From contig OY987263.1 of assembly GCA_963920665.1 (NCBI GenBank), forward strand, positions 42,195,218 to 42,259,217: 64,000 nt of DNA, written 5' to 3'. The stretch comes from Straminergon stramineum. Its lineage: Eukaryota; Streptophyta; Bryopsida; Hypnales; Calliergonaceae. Below the pieces are notes generated by a model. That model saw only the letters and a program-made list of their open reading frames with translations, ran no database searches and was not told the origin of the DNA. The translations under genes and the position numbers were made by a program. Below are positions 11,791 through 23,963 of this stretch, in pieces. Positions within the stretch are counted from its first letter, which is position 1; each line of letters starts with the position of its first letter.

Positions 11791-12624
11791 CTATGACACC
11801 ACATTTTCTTCTAGGACCACCATGTAAGGGCGCCGCTCAGAGAACCTGAGCAGTATTCCAGAGCCAAAGACAGTGCCCTGCCCTTTGTAGATGGCAGTCC
11901 CAACCTTACTGCCAACAAGCAATGCAAATATAATAGACTCCTACATACGTCAATTCACAGGGAACTGTTGAAAGCATAACCGTCATCATTTTTTCAGGTT
12001 TCCTCGATGCCTCAGGCGAATAAGAAGAAAACCTAGACTTAACAGTTAATCACCAGAAAGACATATGAACACAACTAAATGGTTCAAAACGAACTGCCTT
12101 TGAGCTCAAGATCGTCAGACATAACATTAACTATCACACACAGCTTCAGCCGCGTAAGAAGTATCCATTAGATTACGTTTGTTTCTCATCTCGCGATCAC
12201 TGAATACTATATTGACCACACCTTTTAAGGTAACACCATGCACCAAAAATCAGAGAGCCGATATAGCAACAAAAACAGAAAACCCCAGTTCAATTGTATC
12301 TGATACCTAGGGTCGAAACCAGAAGCTGGAAGGAAGAGTATCCCCAGACTCTTTCTGGCACGATTCTCGTACACTCATGGAACTATGTCACTGTGAGAGA
12401 TATTGTACGGTGCAGAAACATAAGAATAAATAAAAGGAAACCTAGACACAACGACGTCAACCCAGGAACATACCACAGAACGGAATAAACCCTAAACCCT
12501 GAAACCCTTAATCTAAGAAAGTAAATGTAACCTCTTGAATAGTAGAGCAACTGCATAGTTCAGCAGAAGCACCGTGGAAGGAGGCATACGGTTGTCTGGC
12601 CGCTGCCGCACCATGGCAAGCCAT
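11791..12624 (-). CDS. Tentative four-exon gene, small unrecognised protein
   Basis: The last exon (11940-11791) encodes 49 aa with clear coding character: LLVGSKVGTAIYKGQGTVFG, then LRFSERRPYMVVLEENVVS and a stop. Exons that join it with consistent phase: 12624-12532 (starting MACHGAAAARQPYASFHG), 12365-12307 (NRARKSLGILFLPASGFDP), 12199-12142 (DREMRNKRNLMDTSYAAEA), total 360 nt and 119 aa. The donor after 12142 is weak, so the third exon is the least secure. The Ala/Ser-rich, acid-poor N-terminus could be an organelle transit peptide, which is inference only. I do not recognise the family. Telo-box motifs in the first intron and upstream suggest a housekeeping-type promoter. Confidence 0.42.
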
Positions 12625-13150
12625 GATGCAACGGTTTCTCTAGGCACCACAAGGAGAGAAGCAGCTCATACACGAGATACCTCTTCAAAGTATGTGGTAC
12701 CAAATCATTCTCAGAGCTCCAAAACTCTATGCACAACCCAACTAATCAACTACTTGATAATCAAAGAAACCCTGAAATAAACAACACAAGAGAGCAAATT
12801 CTGCATCAAGACGGAACGCCCTTGCAAACCCTAATCGCACCGTGAGGAAGATGGATTCCACGTCAGACTATAGGGTTGTGAATCCGGCATATGGGAATTG
12901 CCGGTTGGGTCTAAGTGTCATCCCCCGTGAAATAGTATATCTTTACTTTGCTGCAGTCTTTGGGTTTATTCAAAGACATCTTCCCCGGTCCTTCTGTGTT
13001 GGTTATTATAGTTTGCACTTGGAGCAGAAGTCCGCTCGGTCTCGGCAATGAATATGGGATTTCGACCCTTTTAGGGTTTTCCGACGATTAGGGCTCCTCA
13101 TTCACTGTTCGCTGTCCCGGAGATGATGCTTTTAGGGTTCAGTGGTCAGC
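12480..13150. promoter_or_regulatory. Cluster of telo-box motifs (AAACCCTA / TAGGGTTT)
   Basis: AAACCCTAAACCC lies at about 12487-12500, CAAACCCTAATC at about 12826-12836, and TTTAGGGTTTTCC, GATTAGGG and TTTTAGGGTTC between 13066 and 13140. Telo-boxes are common in promoters and leaders of plant growth and translation genes. Here they flank the probable 5' end of the minus-strand gene at 12624. A plus-strand transcript starting near 13,000 is also possible, but I see no coding region for it. A short interstitial telomere scar is a less likely alternative. Confidence 0.5.
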
Positions 13151-13281
13151 GCTCCGAGATTTGGGAACATGAATTGTGATTTTGTTTCAATAAGTTTTAC
13201 ATGTGTCTGACTGGAATCTCTCGATGCGAGAGAATCTGGGTCAATTTTAAACAGGGAGATATTTTAAGGCTTGATTTATCA

Positions 13282-13693
13282 GGATGATCACCCATTTCCG
13301 ATCACTTAAGCAATTCAGCCTATCTGCGGCATGGAAAAAGTTCAGGAAAAAATTTCCTTGTGTAGAGAAATAGATTTCAGAAGGATTTCTTAATTTCCAA
13401 AAATTTTCCCCTTAAAAGCAAAATTATCACGAATTTTTTTTCGTGAAGATTCTATTTGTCCCATTCTTGATATGTATGCAAACCTATTTCCACCCATATG
13501 ATGGTTCCAAAATCAATGTAAGGCTTCCAATGTACACATTGTGATCATATAAGCTTTCAATGTACACCTACTAGACATTTTCATTGTCCCCGAGGTCATG
13601 CATTGCATGAGCTGTCACCTACAATTCACCTGATCAAAAATGGAGCAGCCTAAACTGCAAGAATGGGAGGCTGATCGGAAATGGGTCATCTCC
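13282..13693 (+). mobile_element. Non-autonomous DNA element, GGAGGCAACCCATT family, copy A (diverged)
   Basis: The inverted ends read GATGATCACCCATTTCCGATCA on the left and GATCGGAAATGGGTCATCTCC on the right. The interior shares the order of blocks seen in copy B: CACTTAAG..., a GAAAATTTTCC-type block, TTCTATTTGTCCC. It has no coding capacity. The target duplication is not resolved. Confidence 0.7.
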
Positions 13694-13925
13694 TTTAGTG
13701 TCAAGTTCTGCAGACATTTGTGGTGGCTACATTCACAACTTTGGCGTCATGAGTGCCTAGTTGCAAGACATGAGGTGGGAGATGAGGATCGCTCAAGGAG
13801 CCAGATGCAAATTTGAAGCAGGTTTCAATTGATTGAGGGATTCAAAGAGTAGAAACTGGCAAGAAAAGAAAGCATAACTAAAATGTACTCCGTATCATGA
13901 AAAGCTTTAGAATCGTCCAGGATTA

Positions 13926-14313
13926 GGGGAGGCAACCCATTTCCAACCACTTAAGTAGTTACACATATCTGGAGGGCGAGTTTCTTGGGTGGGAAAATTT
14001 TCCAGCATTCAAAAATAGAGTTAAGAAGGTTTCCATAATTTTCCAGTTTTTTATTTGTCAAAACAATAATTATGAAAAAAAAATTGACCAGAAGATTCAA
14101 TTCCTCTCACTCTAGTCATGTAGACCTTTGTGTTTCCCACAAGGACTCGGGTTGCAAAATCCACCAAGGATTCAGAGTGTTGTAAAACAATGACAACGTG
14201 CCACAATTGCATGGGGAACTGTGCTGTGATTAATCACTACCATCTCCTACTGCACGTAAAGAGAACAGTCTATATTGCCAAAAGGGGATGGTGATCAGGA
14301 ATGGGTTGCCTCC
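13926..14313 (+). mobile_element. Non-autonomous DNA element, GGAGGCAACCCATT family, copy B
   Basis: The left end GGGGAGGCAACCCATTTCC and right end GGAATGGGTTGCCTCCC are inverted repeats; the element is about 388 bp. Internal blocks (CACTTAAGTAGTTACACATATCT, then TTTTCCAG, TGTAGACC, CCACAAGG, TGTTGTAAAACAATGACAA) recur in reverse orientation in the copies at 39.1 and 42.2 kb. This is the reference copy for the family. No open frame of note is present. Confidence 0.85.
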
Positions 14314-14807
14314 CATAGCCTAATGCTGTGCGCTGCATCATCCTAAAATCTTTGAGGTAGGGAACCTTAATTGCTACTTTAGCACAGAGCATAGCTACTA
14401 CGGTATATTAGACTGACAGATAAATTATGTGTACATGAAAAGAATGCATTATTTGGACACTACAAAAGTTTTTCAATGGGTAGATGATGTGAAAGTGACA
14501 CAAGAACATATTGTTTAGGAGGACTATGTTCTTCAATGAATATGTACCAATTGTCTTATATCTTTAGGGCAACAGGATATGCACCTTTTGTAGAGAGACA
14601 CCCAAATTCAACCTCCTCAATCATGTCAGAATTGTAGTCGGTATTGTGATTTCTCAATGGGGAAATAAGTTAAAACATTGCCGTGGTGAGATGGATTGAA
14701 TCTCTCTCAGGGTTATTGCTGCAGTACAAGAGCCAGCAGGTAAGATTGACTACTGTAAATTTAAGTGTCTATGTTGGTTTCAGTATTGATCTGAAGATTA
14801 AAATTTA
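14314..14807. other. Intergenic, nothing recognised
   Basis: No coding region, RNA gene or clear repeat is visible. The composition is intermediate between the gene-bearing and the AT-rich parts. Confidence 0.5.
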
Positions 14808-15013
14808 TAAGGGAGGAGCACCCAATGGTGTTCTTTTCTAGGTCATGAATTCATTCTAGAACATAAATGTAGCTGGATTGTAAACATCTTATCATTTTAG
14901 GTCAAAAAAATAAGCTCTCTACTATCTACTAACATTTACAACCTAAAATGATTATGCTCTATAGAGTCTGATGCCATTGGGTACAAGGACGCCATTGGGT
15001 GCTCTTACCTTAG
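14808..15013. mobile_element. MITE with AGAGCACCCAATGG-type inverted ends
   Basis: The left end TAAGGGAGGAGCACCCAATGG and the right end CCATTGGGTGCTCTTACCTTA are inverted repeats of about 22 bp. Farther in, CATTTTAGGT (about 14895) and ACCTAAAATG (about 14941) are also inverted, so the whole 205 bp can fold into a hairpin. A TA flanks each side, compatible with a Stowaway-like TA duplication. The element is non-coding. Confidence 0.75.
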
Positions 15014-17499
15014 TTACAAGAAATGTGTAATTAGGGTTTGATTGAATATTCTCCACCAGAAACGCATGGCAAGTTTGCTCTTCTGGCAGAGGGAAACTTT
15101 CCATTTTCCCATTAGAAAAATTGCATGGCAAGTGACAGTAGTGTATTTTTCACACACATGATTTGTTTTTCTGCTGCCTATTGCGCAGCCTTCTGTGACT
15201 TCATTCTTACAGACTTTATTGCTACTGTTCACCTCAGCAGGTTGAGTGCAAAAAGCACATGATTGACAGAACAGCAGGAAAAAGTACCAAGGCAAGGTGG
15301 GGGATATTTATATACATGAAAATATGAAAGCTTCAATAGGTTGCTGGGTACTTCATCAAGATCCAGCCAAATGATATTCAGTCCCTTCATCCCTAAACTG
15401 TAAACCCTAGTTCAGCTCTACCAATTGAGTACAATCATGCTGATTCATGACTATAAATTAGTAAAATGATGACGATTCTGGACCATGGAGAGATTACAGT
15501 TAAAATAGCAGCAATGGTGGAGAGGAGGCAAAAGCAGGAATGCAGGATTTGTCACTGAACTCAATCAGCCCACTCTCCTAAACAATTATGGAGACCACAT
15601 AATGGAACCACATAAACAACTACTTGTAAAACTCCATCAATCCCTGAGATTTGCTTCTTTACCTTAACGTTAATTCTTTTTGTGAAATTTGAATGCTGAA
15701 ATGATCTAGGTTGCTGAGTTCATTTCAATACCCTAGTAGGAATCATGTCCTGATTCAAATTTCACTGGAATTGATCACCAGTGGAATTCCCAGCAGTTAA
15801 CATTTGTAACATAGATATGTAGCTGGTTATGTTTTTTCTGTTTTATGCTAAAAGTTTTCTAAACTCCGCTCATACTAATATGGATTTTTTTGTATTGTTT
15901 GATTTGCTCGGCCCACAGAGTGTCTCTTCTCCCGTGATTGCCAACAATTGTATAACAGATTGGGAGACAAGTCTCGAGCCTTGTAGGGTGCATCAGCGTT
16001 TGGACTTGAAATATCATGAAGGCTAATTACCCACACCAGTACATCAAAAAGTCTTCCTCAAGCATGCTTTCTGGTGAGATCCAGAAAACCCATGGAGATT
16101 TTTCAACATCTTTCTTCAAACTTTAACCACCAATTCCAATTTCAATGACAAACTCGCCAACACTTTTCTCTGACTTTGGATGATCATGCTTGTAAGGCAT
16201 GCAAAGGTAACCTGTAACTTCTCCATGATCAAATTGTTGAAAAACTTATTTGGGTCATAAATTTCAACAAGTTGAAATCACGTCATGTTCCAGCCAACGA
16301 TTCCACTGAATTTCGTTAAGAATTGGTCTCCAGTAGAAATCATGCCCTAATCCAGTCATAGAGTTCACTCAATTTGGCTAAAAACTGGCCAGAGGCTCCA
16401 GACCAGGCCATAGCTGCAGTAACATGCTGAACACACAATTAAGTTACACCAATTCTTTTGAATAACACACATGCTGGGACATGTTTTATTCAGTCTTTTG
16501 CCCCAGCATCAACTTAAATCAGTGTCTAAGCACCCTCCTCATTTCTGCTGCTAAATGGAGTGTCTTTACTTCTTGTTTTTTGGGAAAATGACAGTGTGAA
16601 ATAAAAATTAAAAAAAAGAGGAGTGTCTTTACTTGTTGGTCAATATTGGCAGCACTTCAGCAATTGGGAAAATAGGATCCCAAACACTGCTTCAATCCCT
16701 TGTAAAGAGGAGGATCAGGAGTTCAACAAAGTATAAAAGATTACAGACAGACACAACTTCTGTCTTGACAGACAACAAATGAGGTGTGACTGTGCCTTTC
16801 ACACAATTCTTTTTCTTCCACAAGTTGCAATCACTTTGATGTTCAATCTTCTCATTGACAGTTCAAAGTCATGAGCAATTGCAAACACAAACAGTTTGTT
16901 AATTTCATCAGAGTCTCTATCTCTTTCTTAGACTCAGCAATCACATACCCACACTATTTGACTCTTTAGCAGCCGTGAGAACATCAAAATAATGTATATA
17001 ATGTTGGAAAGTGTGTTGTTCTCTTTGTATCTAGGCTTGCAGGCACACGTGCAAAAGTGGCATCGGGTGGAAGATACTTCATTGGCAGAATCTTTCTGGT
17101 TTATTTCCTTTTTTGCACCACTTTTCAAAGTTATTGCTCTTGTCCAACTGTGTTGCCACTTTATACATTTGAGAACCTTCTCCAGAGATTCTGACAGAGA
17201 GACGAGAGAGGGAAGCAGAGGAAAGGCTCTTTCATTGGGAGGAGTAAGTTAAAATTATTTGTGACGGAACCATGGCAACCAATGGATATGGAAAGAGTTG
17301 AGCTTGATGTCTCCACTTATTTTATATTGGTTTTTTTGATGACACTGCATGTTGGAAATTAAGTTACTGCACTGGGGTGACGTGGAGTTCTCCACTTCTG
17401 GGTTTTGATAATGAGAGCCATTGTTGCGGTCCTCTTGGAATTTTCCTCGCTGGCTTGAATTGCTAAATAGAAAGGGGTTTGCTGTGGGTTTGTTTGTGA
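15014..17499. other. Intergenic DNA without a supported gene
   Basis: A short plus-strand frame at about 15829-16026 and a minus-strand one at 15014-15295 have no recognisable domains. A small direct duplication (GAGTGTCTTTACTT) occurs at about 16559 and 16621. I see no RNA gene. The region may contain old, unrecognised repeats. Confidence 0.45.
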
Positions 17500-18556
17500 C
17501 TAAGGTAAATCAGCCCATTATGGTCAGATGACCCATAGTGGTCACCTAGCAAGTCACCCCATTGTGGGTTTTTTCAGACCCCATCATGGGTTTTATTAGT
17601 AAATGAGATTTGGACCACAATCAATGTCTTACCTGACAGTAATGGAATGATTAGTGACTGCATTAGGAACTTCTAACTTTTTAGTGTAATTTCATTGTAG
17701 GAAGTGACTTTTTTAGGCCTTTCACATTAGAAATTATTGTGACTGCTTTAGGTGTGTAAGATGAGCATGATGGATACAAATCTTGTTGGTTCTGGGGTAG
17801 TCTACAGACTCTTATGGGCCATGATGGGCTGAACACTTCAAAAATTCATAGCAAATTCATACTTTGTCAAAAAAATATAATTTCAAATGCTCTCACTGTT
17901 TCTCACACTTGTGTTTATGTGGAAAAGAAATGAAAAAATTTCAGCCATGGCATGAGTACGAACTCCTAATTCTGACCACAATGGGCTGTTTTACCTTAAG
18001 TAACAATGGAAATTCTGTCTTCAGTTCAGTTAGTTTGTGCTCTTGATTACTTGACCTTTGTGGTCTCAAGTTGAATTTAAAGATAGAACAACCCATCATG
18101 GGCAGAATAAGTACTTTGCCCTCATACCATTGCTAAATTTTTTTTTTTTTTTTGGGGGGGGGGCATGTGAAGACAGGTGTGAGAAACAATGAGAGCAATT
18201 GAAATTATGTTTTTTCAACAAACTATGAGTTTGTAATAAATTTTTGAAGTGTGTTGTCCATCTACACTTGAAAGAGTCTCCAGACTACCCCAAAAGGCCA
18301 ACAAAATGTGTACCCATAATGGTCAACTTACCCATCTAAAGCAATCACAATATTTTCTAACATGGCCACAACATGAAGGACTAAATAAAACACTTCTGCA
18401 AAGAATTTACACTCAAAAGGTAAAAGTTCTTATTGCAATTACTAAATCACTCCATTATAGTCAACTAAGACATTGATTGTGGCCCAATTCGCATTTCTTG
18501 AAAAAAACACCGGAATGAACCCTTTGCCTTTAATAGGTTGATCTAACTTACCTTAG
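17500..18556. mobile_element. Long-TIR foldback DNA element (CTAAGGTAA ends)
   Basis: The terminal CTAAGGTAAATCAGC on the left is inverted on the right as GATCTAACTTACCTTAG. The inverted arms are long: 17505-17920 matches the reverse complement of about 18160-18500. Shared blocks include the ACCACAATCAATGTCTTA block against GACATTGATTGTGGCCCA, AATTGTTTCTCACAC-type phrases, and CTTCAAAAATTC against AATTTTTGAAG. Long arms with little between them suggest a Mutator-type or foldback non-autonomous element. A shorter relative lies at 34857-35369. Confidence 0.75.
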
Positions 18557-20600
18557 GGTTCAGCTCCTTGTAGGGATCTTCCATTCAATGGTAAGTTATG
18601 TAAATTTAATAGGTCTTACTTGAAAATTGAACAGAGCACATTTGTCCACTTTGAAGACACCTAGAAACTATATTTTTTAACATTCATAATGTAATCATAG
18701 AGTATCCAAATGACACATGCTAATGCACGGTACAATTTAATCTTTTTTCACTTGCCAATAAAATCCAACATAAATAATTTATGTATAATAAAACTAACTA
18801 TGCTCAGTTCTTGTTAGTGCTTATTAGTGCTCATCAATTGTGATGATTATAGGTGCACATACCTTAAACCTTACAGACATCTCAGCAGACCCTGTTTTCA
18901 TGCCGCACTCTCTGCTACCGTATTCAAGCAATCTCGGGTACAAAGTAATAACCCAGTATTTTCAAGTACTAAATTACTCGGTCTACATACATTAAGTCAT
19001 TTGCCTCAAGTATCACCGTCCACGTGTAAAATGATAAAGGTACATTGACCCATTCTGACCTACACTTAGCAACTCATTTTACAATCATTTCTCAAAATAA
19101 TTCAGTTCATATTTGAGGCTTTTCAATTAGGCAAAATGAGTATTATAATTCATGTATAGGACCAACATGGTTTGTCCATTTGTGATAATTACCTCCTTTT
19201 CAAGTTACTTTACCTTAAATTGAACCTTCCAAATGGGCAACTGGACCAAGGGCAGGTTCAAACCTCTGCTCATAACAACAAATTTCAGCTGTAGACATGA
19301 CTACTGTATTTGGAGTCTACAAAACAAGAAGGAAAAAAAAAGGCATTTAAAAGAAAAATATTAGGTTATCTTTGAAAATAGAATGGAGTTTATGAAAATA
19401 GACTCAACGTACAGAGTAAACTTACCATTTACCACACACATCCAAAAACCACACAAAAACTATTGTCATTTATCATACACTAACTGCACGATGTAACTAC
19501 CAATTCAATTGACATGGGAATAAAATTTTGTATCACCACCCAATGATCGCACACTGTGCAGTGAATGGTTGCAAGGAATTTTTAACTAGATTTTAGCTTC
19601 ATTGCCATTAAATTGCAATTAAATATGTAGGAAGAAATCTTTTTGCATTCCTTTTTTTTGAAGGTGAATCTTAACATGACATTTAATGATCACACCAAAT
19701 TTCAAAACATGCGAGTCTCTATATTTATGTAGAGAAGGATTTGAATTTTGTCTGCATAGTGATTGGCAAGTTTACTATAGGAGAAAATTTGTGATTTTAT
19801 AGAGAGTCTTCCATTTTTTTTGCATTGCCACAATATGTGAAGAAATGTTTTTTATATTTCTTTAAGAAAATGAAATCGTATGTCTTTTTATTCTTTTACT
19901 ACAAGTCATAATATTTTGAAATCTTTTGTGAAGATTTGAAATTATCTAGAAGTAGTGAAGAAAAAGTGAAAGAAATTCATAACAAATACTTGAGAGTTCT
20001 ACCATTGAAGGTATATAGTATAGTGTAGAGCATTCTATTGCAAACCAAACTTTCATTTCATTATATACCTAGAAACTTGGTTATCAACTCTCAACTTCAA
20101 AATATATAATTAAAGCATTCCTTAATTATGAGATATTTTTCAAATTTTTCATGAAGACTTTCATGAAGAAAAATTAAACATAAAAAATATAAAGAATTAT
20201 ATAATTATATATATATAACACTCACTCCATCAATCGTATCCAACATCCTTTACCCCCTAAGTGCTAGGCATCATATTTGGGTGTCAACTAAATTTTGAGG
20301 TGAAATAAAATTTTACCAAAGTACTATTGTGTATACATGTTTTTTTCATTATTGAATACCCTATAAAATCAATTTTGCAGTAAGCATCAAAATTTGATTT
20401 TGAAAAAAAATACTCCCTCCAAACATCCTGAAATGATTGACCACTTTAAATGCCATGTTTTTTTAAGGTAGTTTTAAGTATGTCATATGGAAACTTTCTC
20501 ATGGCCAATTTTATTTAGGTTGCAATGAACACATGCAAAGTTCTTCATTGATTATAGTGATATAAAATTTGGAGCCTTTTTAAGTATGTTTTCAACAATA
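18557..20600. other. AT-rich intergenic DNA
   Basis: No gene is supported; open frames are short and repetitive in composition. From about 19600 the DNA becomes very AT-rich, with a TATATA run near 20205-20217. Confidence 0.5.
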
Positions 20601-21175
20601 TGATCAATGAAATTGGCATAAGAAAATTTCAACAAAATTGTGGACAATCATTTCAATATGGAGTGAATGGTTCACAATTTTCTATTGAAGATTTTGTGCA
20701 AGGGTGTTCATTACAAATCTTGAATTTTTAGTGTTCAAGGTTCATGGAAATGAGACTCAAATACATTCAATCTTGAGGGGAAAATCTCCCCTAGAAACTT
20801 ATTAAAATAAATTGTAGAATATATCTTGAGAAATTGTAAATGAACTATGGTTATGCATGTTATGCCCTTTAGATACATAATTTTTTTTTCCATAACCTCA
20901 ATTTTAGATTTGACAAGTAATAAAGTGAATTAAAAGACTTCAAATCACTTTCAGAGTTTCAACCCCTTCTTGATTAAACACTGATAATCTTTCAATTCAT
21001 AAGTGATATTGCTATGCTTTCTTTTCCTATGTGATCCATAACACATCTAGTTTAAACTCATACATTTATTATTATTAGTTTTAAATTGATCAAAATTAAT
21101 CAATCCTCAGACATTTTGTTTAGTTTGAGCAAACTCCAAGAAGCTCAAAAAAGGCCTTAGACATTTAAGGGTTAA
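20600..21175. mobile_element. TTAA-ended non-autonomous element (same subfamily as 3950-4360)
   Basis: The right end is CATTTAAGGGTTAA, with the TTAA at 21172-21175. The preceding AAACTCCAAGAAGCTCAAAA matches the element ending at 4360 and, inverted, the one starting at 58516. The internal phrase TTCATGGAAATGAGACTCAAAT also has a match near 60,210-60,240. The left boundary is approximate. There is no coding capacity. Confidence 0.6.
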
Positions 21176-21399
21176 AAAATTCATATGCCAACTTCGGTCC
21201 TTAGGGATTGCAATTCAAACCCAAATTAAATTTTCCAATCAAATTTTTTTTCACACAAGAAAAAAGCTTTTCGCATTCCCAATAAAAGATTCCTATACAA
21301 TGCTCTCCACCCCACCCCGCCTCCCCTTATTGCAAACTCGTATTATTGCTTTGAACTTTGCATGAATGGTAGCTGTAGTATAGCACCCGCATTCTTTCA

Positions 21400-21990
21400 T
21401 TTCATTTCAGCAGTATATTCGACCTCGACTGATTGTAAGAGTGTGACTCATACAAAACCCAAAACCAAAGGAATGAGCGAATAAATGAGTCATCGCCCTA
21501 CGAGGAATATCCCAGTTGGTGACTTGGCTTGGCTTGCAGTGAATATACCGGACCAGGGTCCGGGATCCGGGGGTCCGGGGGAATGAAACAATTGCCCATG
21601 GCGGCGGTGGCCATGGCCATGGCGATTGTAATAAGTTATCATCCCCCAATAACGTTTGTTTGTTTGTTTATTTGTTTGTTTGTTTGGTGAGTCCCTACTC
21701 CCTAGTGAGTTTAGTCAATTAAAACATTCTGTTGTCTTGGATGTCGTCATTATATTCATGACTCATGAGTTGGTGTTGTAGTACTTGCCTGATCAGATCT
21801 GGATTGGCTGACACTGGGGGCCCTGCCACCCACCATTTTTCTCATTTTCGCCTTTGTGCCATCCATGGTTCTTCTCCTCATCATTTGGTGTTATGGATTT
21901 TGAGGATCATGGGCTGCGTTTTCTCACGGTCCTACAGCTTTTTTGAAGGCATGTACAGTAGAGAGAGAATGAATTCCAACCTCCATTGTG
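21400..21990. other. Local GC-rich island with a TTTG microsatellite
   Basis: The sequence is distinctly richer in GC than its surroundings, with low-complexity GGTCCGGGATCCGGGGG-like sequence near 21556-21580 and repeated CCATGGC near 21595-21625. A (TTTG)n tract spans about 21653-21686. Open frames on both strands (80 aa each) have no recognisable domain. It could be a degraded gene end or promoter; I assign no function. Confidence 0.45.
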
Positions 21991-22012
21991 AAGTTGTCGG
22001 AAAATAATCCGC

Positions 22013-22997
22013 GTAATACCCTAAATGCCCCCAAGGGACCAAATTAAAGTGTCCTCACATAGTTTTAAGTCCAATTCAAAGTTTTGTAACTTGTGCACCA
22101 GATGTTGGAATTCAATGAAACCTGTTGAGAAATATGCAATGTCTCTTCTAGTTTGTGTGGTAAAATTTTCAGATAAATCCAAGATGAATTGATGTTTTGG
22201 AAGCCAATAAAAGTTCAGAGGTTCAATTTGAGTTCACCATACTGCATTTGATGATTGCAACTTTGGGAGCTTGTATCTTCTTCATCCAATGTTACTTTTC
22301 AATTAAAAAAAAGATTGGGTTTTTTTCCCTTTGAATTCTAGTTATTGTGGTAAAATTTTCATGTCAATAGAAGATGTTTGGAATGTTTGGGAGCAATTTG
22401 AAGTTCAAAATCCTGACATTTTTGGATTATAGTGAACTTTGGCATCTTGTTTCTTCTTCATACAATGTCCTTTTCAATAAACAAAAATTTGAAAAGTTTT
22501 GCATACTAGTCTAGTTTCTATGGCTAAATTTTCATGTCAATCCAAGAAGTAATGAGTGGTTGAGAAGCATTTTAGTGGAAGGATGTTCAACCTTAGATGT
22601 CTTTTTTTCAACTTTTCATGCTATTTTTTGACATTTTCATGCCATTTTGCAAACACAATGAGTCAATTGAATAATATTTTATTTCATCAATGTCTTTGTA
22701 TGTTGGTTTTGAATCACAAAAGTTTAAAGTTTTTTCATTTGAGCAAGTTTAGAAATCAAATCTCACCACCAAATGTGTTGCTAGGAATATTTTAGCATCC
22801 CTTTTCAGCACTAAAACATTATGATCTTGCAATCTATGTGGCCAAATGACTCCAAATTTGATTAAGGTTATCTACAACACTTATACTACAAGATTGTACA
22901 ATTGAGATTTCTATAACTTAGTGATGTTTACATCTATAACACTTCAAAAGCAATGATGTTTTCATATCCCAAAAGGCCCTTGGCTTTTAGGGGTTAA
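22013..22997. mobile_element. TTAA-ended element, first of two abutting ~970-bp copies
   Basis: The left end reads ACCCTAAATGCCCCCAAGGG and the right end GGCCCTTGGCTTTTAGGGG followed by TTAA (22994-22997). The interior is homologous and in the same orientation as the next copy: shared blocks are GTTGTAACTT..GCA, TGAGTTCA, CTTGTATCT, AGTCAATTGAATAATATTTT and ATCTACAAC. It is non-coding. Confidence 0.8.
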
Positions 22998-23963
22998 CCC
23001 CTCACCACCCAAGGGGACCAAAAGTGTCCTCATGTCAAATTCAAAATGTTGTAACTTTTGCATCTAATGCCCGAATTCAATAAAAACTTGTTGGAGATTT
23101 TGTTCTCTCTCTCTCCTAGTTTAAGTGGTAAAATTTTCAGATCAATCCAAGATTTTCTGAATTTTTGGAAGCCAATCGAAGTCCACAAGTTCAATTTGAG
23201 TTCAGCAAAATGCATTTGGTGACTGCAACTTCGGGGGCTTGTATCTCCTTCATCCAAATTTAGTTTTCAATAAAATTTGTTGGGTTATGTTCCCCTTGAA
23301 GTCTAGTTACTGTGGTAGAATTTTGATATCAATCCAGGTTGTTTTGAATGTCTGGGAGCAAATCAAAGCTCAAAATCCCGATATTTTTGGATTACAGTGA
23401 ACTTCGGTGGCTTGTTTCTTCTTCATACAATGTTCGATTCCAATAATTTTTTTGGAAAAGTTTCGCCTACTAGTCTGGTTTGAGTGTATAAAATTTCATA
23501 TCAATCCAAGACGTTATGATTGACTGAGACACATTTTAGTAGAAGGAGGTTCAGTTTTTGATGTATTTTTTGCAACTTTTCTTGCTATCTTGGGACATTT
23601 CAAAGTCATTTTGCAGACACAATGAGTCAATTGAATGATATTTTTTTTCATCAATGTGTTTTCATGCTGATTTTGAATCACTCTATAGTTTAAAATTTCT
23701 TCATTTGAGTAGATTTAGAAACCGAATTCCACCTCCAAATGTATTTTTAGGAAAAATTCAGCATCCTTTATCAACACTAAAACATTATAATCTTGCAATC
23801 TAGGCAGTCAAATGACACCAAATTTGGTGCATGTAATCTACAACAAGTGCACTACAAAATTGTACGGTTGAGATCTCTATAACTCAGTGAAAATTATATT
23901 TGTAACACTTCAAAAGAAATGTTGTTTTTTGACCTGTTTAGGCCCTGGGCGGTGAGGGGTTAA
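22994..23963. mobile_element. TTAA-ended element, second abutting copy
   Basis: It is bounded by TTAA on both sides (22994-22997 and 23960-23963), with inverted termini CCCCTCACCACCCAAGG and CCCTGGGCGGTGAGGGG. It shares the central TTAA with the preceding copy, so the junction reads as a palindrome, TTTTAGGGGTTAACCCCT. The length is 970 bp. No open frame of interest is present. Confidence 0.85.

Noticed and set aside
12487..12510. Interstitial telomere array
   Set aside because: There are only two to three imperfect units, and the scattered TAGGGTTT motifs around a probable gene start fit telo-box promoter elements better.
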